Origin: GWE2-42-39 sp963662895
Lineage (GTDB): Bacteria > Bacteroidota > Bacteroidia > Bacteroidales > Prolixibacteraceae
Direction: 5' to 3'
Length of the DNA stretch: 64,000 nt
Assembly: GCA_963662895.1 (NCBI GenBank)
Contig: OY759982.1
Span: 3,913,864-3,977,863 of the forward strand
The notes under the pieces: model-generated
Told to the model about the DNA's origin: nothing
Database searches by the model: none
The model's input: only the letters and a program-made list of their open reading frames with translations
In this document: positions 60,355-64,000 of the stretch, one piece after another
Layout of the letters: each line of letters begins with the position of its first letter
Position numbering within the stretch: position 1 is the stretch's first letter
Translations under genes and position numbers: made by a program

Positions 60355-60483
60355 AACCAATTCTACAATAAATCCAGATATTTAGCAGAAGAGCCAGATA
60401 CTCAAAAAAAATATATTACTTTTGATGTGCCGTACATTGGCGTGGGGTATAATTTGTTTTTCAGAAGAACAAAGGGCTGGTAA
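60355..60483 (+). pseudogene. C-terminal remnant of an outer-membrane beta-barrel gene
   Basis: A plus-strand frame of about 42 codons ends ITFDVPYIGVGYNLFFRRTKGW and TAA at 60481-60483, with the alternating pattern and aromatic residues of a last barrel strand. It is closed upstream by a TAA at 60352-60354 and has no start. The rest of the gene is missing. The inverted repeat at 60285-60350 abuts it, perhaps marking a deletion or insertion junction. Confidence 0.4.
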
Positions 60484-60530
60484 AACGAGTAAAATAACGA
60501 TGTACAAACATTTACAAAGAAATTAAAATT

Positions 60531-60911
60531 ATGAATCTGCCTGAAAATTTGAAGTACACAAAAGATCACGAATGGATTCGTGTAGAAGGTGAAGAAGCCT
60601 TTGTCGGGATTACCGATTTTGCCCAGGGAGAATTGGGCGATGTAGTTTTTGTTGAAATTGAAACCGAAGGTGAAAAACTATCAAAAGGGGATACGTTTGG
60701 CACTATTGAAGCAGTAAAAACGGTTTCCGACTTGTTTATGCCTGTTGGCGGCGAAGTGCTGGAATTTAATACTGCCCTGGAAGATGCTCCTGAACTGGTA
60801 AATAAAGATCCCTACGGAGAAGGTTGGTTAATCAAAATTTCGACGGACGATGCATCGGAACCCGATCAGTTGCTTAACGCCGATGAATATAAGGCTATGC
60901 TTGAAGCCTAA
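60531..60911 (+). CDS. gcvH: Glycine cleavage system H protein
   Basis: A 126-residue protein of normal length for the family. It carries the lipoyl-lysine at Lys63 within GTIEAVKTVSDL, preceded by YTKDHEWIRVEG and ITDFAQGELGDVVFVE and followed by PELVNKDPYGEGW. The lipoylated H protein shuttles the aminomethyl group between the P, T and L proteins during glycine breakdown in the cytoplasm. It stands alone here; no gcvP, gcvT or lpd lies in the window. The ATG at 60531 follows an A-rich AAAGAAATTAAAATT leader typical of Bacteroidota. It is transcribed away from the fibre operon. A bidirectional hairpin follows the stop. Confidence 0.97.
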   Translation: MNLPENLKYTKDHEWIRVEGEEAFVGITDFAQGELGDVVFVEIETEGEKLSKGDTFGTIEAVKTVSDLFMPVGGEVLEFNTALEDAPELVNKDPYGEGWLIKISTDDASEPDQLLNADEYKAMLEA

Positions 60912-60962
60912 TCGAAATATAATCTAAAAAAATTGCTTACAGCCTGATATACAGGTATATTT

Positions 60963-61007
60963 TTATCCACGAATTGCACAGCCTCAATTTGAGTAATTCG
61001 TGGATAA
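60963..61007 (+). terminator. Hairpin downstream of gcvH, probable terminator
   Basis: Perfect 13-bp arms (60963-60975 and 60995-61007; core ATCCACGAATT) with a 19-nt loop. On the plus strand an AU-rich TATTATTATTC follows. It lies between convergent gcvH and the GH92 relic and could stop transcription from both sides. Confidence 0.65.
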
Positions 61008-61012
61008 TATTA

Positions 61013-61875
61013 TTATTCTATCCCCCAACTCTTATCTGGCTGGTCTCCCATTTCCAATTCAAGAATTCCGCCACATGAAATTTGTTCATAAGTTAACCAG
61101 CACTTATTCCATGCTTTCCCATTCAGTTTTGCCGATTGGATATAAATATTTTTTGCTGAATTATTCCGGGGCTCAATAACAAAAGTTTTGCCTTTGGCAT
61201 AAGCATCAGTAATTACAGAAATGGCAGGGTTACCGATCATGCAACCGCTATACGCATTAAGAGATTTCCAACGTTCAAGATAGTAGTGACCGCTTTCTTC
61301 GTCCTTGGTTACCAATGAGTTGATCATGTCATTCACGGCCTCCGGGTTGATAATGGTTTGTAAGGGCTGCCGTCAGTTCTGCCCCGATTCCGTAATCGGT
61401 CAGGGTAACGCCGTAATATCCGGCAGAATCCGTTTCACTGTCTTTTGAATAGTGGGAACGATAACCATCTTCCGGCTTTTCTTCTTTCCCTGCTGAAGTT
61501 TTTAATTCACCGGTCGCAGGCATAGCCAGGAAATTTCCCAAATCGCCATACCACCCGATGCCACTCATCCGGGTAAAAGCAAAGCCTTCGATAGTCGTAT
61601 GTTCGTAACTGTAGCCGGGGTCATTGTCGCCGCCGGTAATGGTGTTGGGACTAAGCTGTACCAGGCCAAAAGGTGTAGCCTCCCCCCGGGAACGTTTTAC
61701 CCAGGCCGTGTGCCGCACCGGCTTTTTCGATATTCGTACTGGCACCGATAAACGGGTTCACATAGTCAGCCGGTTGTTTGGTTTGTCCGGCCGGCGAAGG
61801 CGGGAGCGGTTTTTGGCGGGTCTTCAGGGATGTGTGCCGGGAATAAAAAACCGGGAAGCGGGAGGAAGAAGACAA
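61013..61875 (-). pseudogene. Glycoside hydrolase family 92 (alpha-mannosidase) pseudogene
   Basis: Three GH92 pieces survive in order. The first is the N-terminus, DYVNPFIGAS to GLGKTFPGG. A single extra base in a six-C tract (61682-61687) throws this out of frame; removing one base restores TPFGLVQLSPNT. The second is GGDNDPGYSYEHT to GFAFTRMSGIGWYGDLGNF. After it a large internal deletion joins to IINPEAVNDMINSLVTKDEE. The third is CMIGNPAISVITDAYAKG, then a further deletion to the C-terminal NNSAKNIYIQSAKLNGK and GGILELEMG. GH92 enzymes are usually about 700-770 residues; roughly 280 remain and most of the catalytic domain is lost. GH92 enzymes trim mannose from N-glycans in Bacteroidota, so an ancestral glycan-degrading locus is implied. 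Confidence 0.85.
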
Positions 61876-61879
61876 GTTA

Positions 61880-61967
61880 CTGATTAAGGCTTCCGGAACA
61901 TCTGATTAAGGCTTCCGGAGTTCCTGATTAAGGCTTCCGCAATGTCTGATTAAGGCTTCCTGAACAT
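61880..61967. repeat. Four 22-bp tandem repeats, core TGATTAAGGCTTCC
   Basis: Units start at 61880, 61902, 61924 and 61946. The first ~15 bases are invariant and the last 6-7 vary. A fifth, isolated unit occurs at 63509-63530 followed by the same flanking sequence as unit 4, so unit 4 and its flank were copied together. Confidence 0.85.
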
Positions 61968-62018
61968 CATCTCCAATACTAAAGGCCCTGGTTTTTGTTT
62001 TTGAAAAGTTTGATGGGA

Positions 62019-62176
62019 GTTGCTTCCTGTCCGGTAAGGCTTGCCGTCCCTGACGGGGGCATACATCAATAACCCGGGGTAAGAGAGGCACGAACGCAAC
62101 CCCGGGTTGAATGCAAACAGAACACCCCCAGCCACGGTAGTTCGTCAAGAAAAGCGGTGCAGTTATATGGCCGGAA
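62019..62176. repeat. Palindromic repeat element, copy 1
   Basis: About 158 bp from GTTGC-TGTCCGGTAAGGC to AGTTATATGGCCGGAA. It contains a perfect 9-bp inverted repeat AACCCGGGG (62071-62079) / CCCCGGGTT (62100-62108) around a 20-nt loop. Similar copies lie at 62682-62839 and 63662-63819. It resembles REP-type palindromic elements; no associated transposase is in the window. Confidence 0.75.
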
Positions 62177-62306
62177 ATGCTCCGGGAGTCATGTTTGAGT
62201 CTTTTAGAACCAAATTATATTCTCAGAGAGTCAGGGCTGAATCTTTTTATTTCAGATTATATTTTCAAAGAATATTGCCTTATTATCAGCATACAATCAA
62301 AATGCG

Positions 62307-62342
62307 AAAGGAACCGTTCTTTTTTTAGAGAACGGTTCCTTT
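62307..62342 (+). terminator. Strong hairpin with T-rich loop
   Basis: Perfect 14-bp arms AAAGGAACCGTTCT (62307-62320) and AGAACGGTTCCTTT (62329-62342) around TTTTTTAG. A third half-copy, GAACGGTTCC, is at 62386-62395. It is not next to an intact gene, so a terminator role is only one possibility; a mobile-element relic is another. Confidence 0.45.
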
Positions 62343-62605
62343 AATGAGCACAAAACAGTATTATCCGGTGAACGTTTTTTTTAAAGAACGGTTCCATTCC
62401 TTCCACGTTTACCTTTCTCCTATCTCCGGTTTTTTTGTCCGGCGCATAGGAGGTTCATGTTTCAACCCCTGCCCGGCAGATGCGCCGGTATGGTTGGGGC
62501 CCGTTTCCACCGGGTTTCACCCGGCGTTATGAACAGTGAAGCCCTCCGGGCTTCTCAACATGCCGTGTTTGCCCCAAATCCGGTATGCCGGTTCTTTGGT
62601 CATTG

Positions 62606-63023
62606 TGTTTGAAAGGTTTGATGGCCTGCTGCCTGTTCGGGGCGGAGCGTTTGCGGGTTTGCCGCTTCGCGTTTGATGGGCGTTGCTCTTTGTCCGGTAA
62701 GGCTTTTTGCCCCTGAAAGGGGCATACATCAATAACCCGGGGTAAGAGAGGCACGAACGCAACCCCGGGTTGAATGCAACCGGAACACCCCCGGCCACGG
62801 TAGTTGGTCAAGAAAAGCGGTGCAGTTATATGGCCGGAAGTAATGAAATGCTGGAAAAAGAGATGTTTTGTTTCATATACCGGTGGCCGAAAAAACGAAT
62901 GTCCAATCATGAATATTCAATAACCAGTATCCAAAAAAAAAGAGAAGAGGAGTCAATGTCCGGAAAGGTATACAGAAGTCAAGTCCCCTATTTCACCGGC
63001 AGGTGAAAAGCAGGGCTGGCCGG
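62606..63023. repeat. Palindromic repeat element, copy 2 with downstream extension
   Basis: Core at 62682-62839 with inverted repeat 62734-62742 / 62763-62771. It is preceded by TTTGATGGCCTGCTGCCTG and followed by an extension (62841-63023: AATGAAATGCTGGAAAAAGA, then CAGGGCTGGCCGG) shared with copy 3. Confidence 0.7.
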
Positions 63024-63308
63024 TCAAAGTATTCCGGGCCGGCGAAGGCGGGATCGGTTTTTTGCGGGTCTTCAGGGATGTGTGCCGGAAAGAAAAAACC
63101 GTGAGGCGGGCTGAAGGATGACTTTGACAAGACTTTTACTTCCTTTTGGTCGACTGCAAAAGGAAGGGCCCTGCCGGCCAGAGGCGGATACAAAAAAAAG
63201 AGAAGAGGATGAGAAGAGAAAGGGAGGCAGACAAAATCCCGGAGATAAAGATTATAAGCAACAGAGAGAACAACTTGTTTTTGGATTAATAAATGTATTC
63301 CCTCTAAA

Positions 63309-63396
63309 ATTATAAGCTAAGATTTTCGAAATTATAAGTTAAGATTTCCAAAATTACAGGTTATAATTTTCATGATTATAAGTTAAGATTTTGTAA
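63309..63396. repeat. Four 22-bp tandem repeats, AT-rich, core TTAAGATTTTC
   Basis: Units start at 63309, 63331, 63353 and 63375 (ATTATAAGTTAAGATTT core). The period is the same as the array at 61880-61967, and the TTAAG-nn-TTCC core is shared. Unit 3 is the most diverged. Confidence 0.75.
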
Positions 63397-63508
63397 TTAT
63401 TGCCGGGACAAGACCCCCTCCCTCCGGCAAGCCGGAGTACTCCCCCTTAGCAGGGTGAGAATTTGGGCCTGTGCAGAAGAAAAGGGCAAGGAGCAAAAAG
63501 CGGAATTT

Positions 63509-64000
63509 CTGATTAAGGCTTCCTGAACATCATCTCCAATACTAAAGGCCCTGGTTTTTGTTTTTGAAAAGTTTGATGACCTGCTGCCTGTTCGGGGCGG
63601 AGCGTTTGATGACTTTGATGACTTTGCCGTTTGATGGGTTGATGCTTCGCGTTTGATGGGCGTTGCTCTTTGTCCGGTAAGGCTTGCTGTCCCTGAAAGG
63701 GGCATACATCAATAACCCGGGGTAAGAGAGGCACGAACGCAACCCCGGGGATGAATGCAACAGGAACACCCCCGGCCACGGTAGTTGGTCAAGAAAAGCG
63801 GTGCAGTTATATGGCCGGAGATAATGAAATGCTGGAAAAAGAGATGTTTTGTTTCATATACCGGTGGCTGAAAAATAAATATCCAATCATGAATATTCAA
63901 TAACCAGTATCCAAAAAAAAAGAGAAGAGGAGTCAATGTCCGGAAAGGTATACAGAAGTCAAGTCCCCAATTCACCGTAAGGTGAAAAGCAGGGCTGGCC
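63509..64000. repeat. Palindromic repeat element, copy 3, truncated by window end
   Basis: Starts with one 22-bp unit (63509-63530) and the CATCATCTCCAATACTAAAG flank also seen at 61966. Then come the TTTGATGACCTGCTGCCTG segment, the core (63662-63819, first arm 63714-63722 with the second arm altered) and the downstream extension (63822-64000). Near-identity with copy 2 suggests recent spread. Confidence 0.7.

Larger units (their letters stand above)
61876..64000. other. Gene-free repeat-rich region
   Basis: No frame here has a recognisable protein family. Most open frames lie inside repeated elements and recur with the repeats. Contents are two 22-bp tandem arrays, three copies of a palindromic element (two with a longer downstream extension) and several hairpins, including GAAGCCC-TCC-GGGCTTC at 62538-62554. 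The last element copy runs off the window edge. Confidence 0.65.

Noticed and set aside
60421..60456. TTTG...TATAATTTG as the gcvH promoter
   Set aside because: The -7 match has one extra base and the spacing is too long. The stretch is better explained as the coding remnant of a barrel protein, although a promoter there cannot be excluded.
62107..63006. Small proteins encoded in the repeat region (frames of 66-127 residues)
   Set aside because: The frames lie inside the repeated palindromic elements, differ between copies by frameshifts and have no recognisable domain.
61880..63396. CRISPR array, suggested by the 22-bp repeats
   Set aside because: Units are directly adjacent without spacers, there are only four per array, and no cas genes are present.

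Overview
The window looks like a chromosome segment of a Bacteroidota bacterium, most likely a Bacteroidales/Marinilabiliales-type anaerobe. The reasons are a type IX secretion (T9SS) type-B sorting domain, a PorP/SprF protein, a TPR/PD40/OmpA protein, Fibrobacter-succinogenes-major-paralogous (FISUMP) domains, tail-fibre-like proteins with Bacteroidota-style N-termini, a glycoside hydrolase 92 relic and a TAnnTTTG-type promoter. Taxonomy is inferred from protein content only. No rRNA, tRNA, CRISPR array, intact transposase or reverse transcriptase was seen.

Layout. (1) 1-700: intergenic, with inverted repeats. (2) 701-19306 and 19442-36163, minus strand: two tandem giant paralogues of 6201 and 5573 residues. 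Each has an N-terminal signal, three short GSxW hairpin repeats, 30 fibronectin-III-like domains, then alternating FISUMP and Fn3-like domains (10 FISUMP in one, 8 in the other). (3) 36165-37234: intergenic DNA, a small Phd-like hypothetical gene, a terminator-like hairpin and a decayed beta-barrel gene end. (4) 37235-60002, minus strand: a tightly packed operon read from 60002 downward. It encodes a type-B CTD protein, PorP/SprF, a TPR-PD40-OmpA-LysM protein, four long tail-fibre-like secreted proteins (1126, 2066, 1449 and 667 aa), a 640-aa fibre with a C-terminal peptidase S74 intramolecular chaperone, and a 205-aa helical protein whose C-terminus was altered by a 20-bp duplication. (5) 60531-60911, plus strand: glycine cleavage H protein. 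(6) 61013-61875: a GH92 pseudogene. (7) 61876-64000: a gene-free, repeat-rich region with two 22-bp tandem arrays and three copies of a palindromic element.

Working model. The first three operon genes resemble known T9SS accessory modules: a CTD-tagged surface protein, an outer-membrane PorP/SprF partner and a peptidoglycan-binding OmpA anchor. Here they are followed by a set of phage-tail-fibre-like proteins ending in an apparently active S74 chaperone dyad. This suggests a cell-surface fibre or adhesin assembly. The giant FISUMP proteins downstream share the GSxW hairpin motif with the fibre genes and may be surface partners, but that link is inferential.

The most interesting candidate system is the T9SS module plus S74 tail-fibre operon. 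The giant FISUMP pair, with nested repeats, homogenised arrays and a localised variable patch in a C-type-lectin-like domain, is the second.
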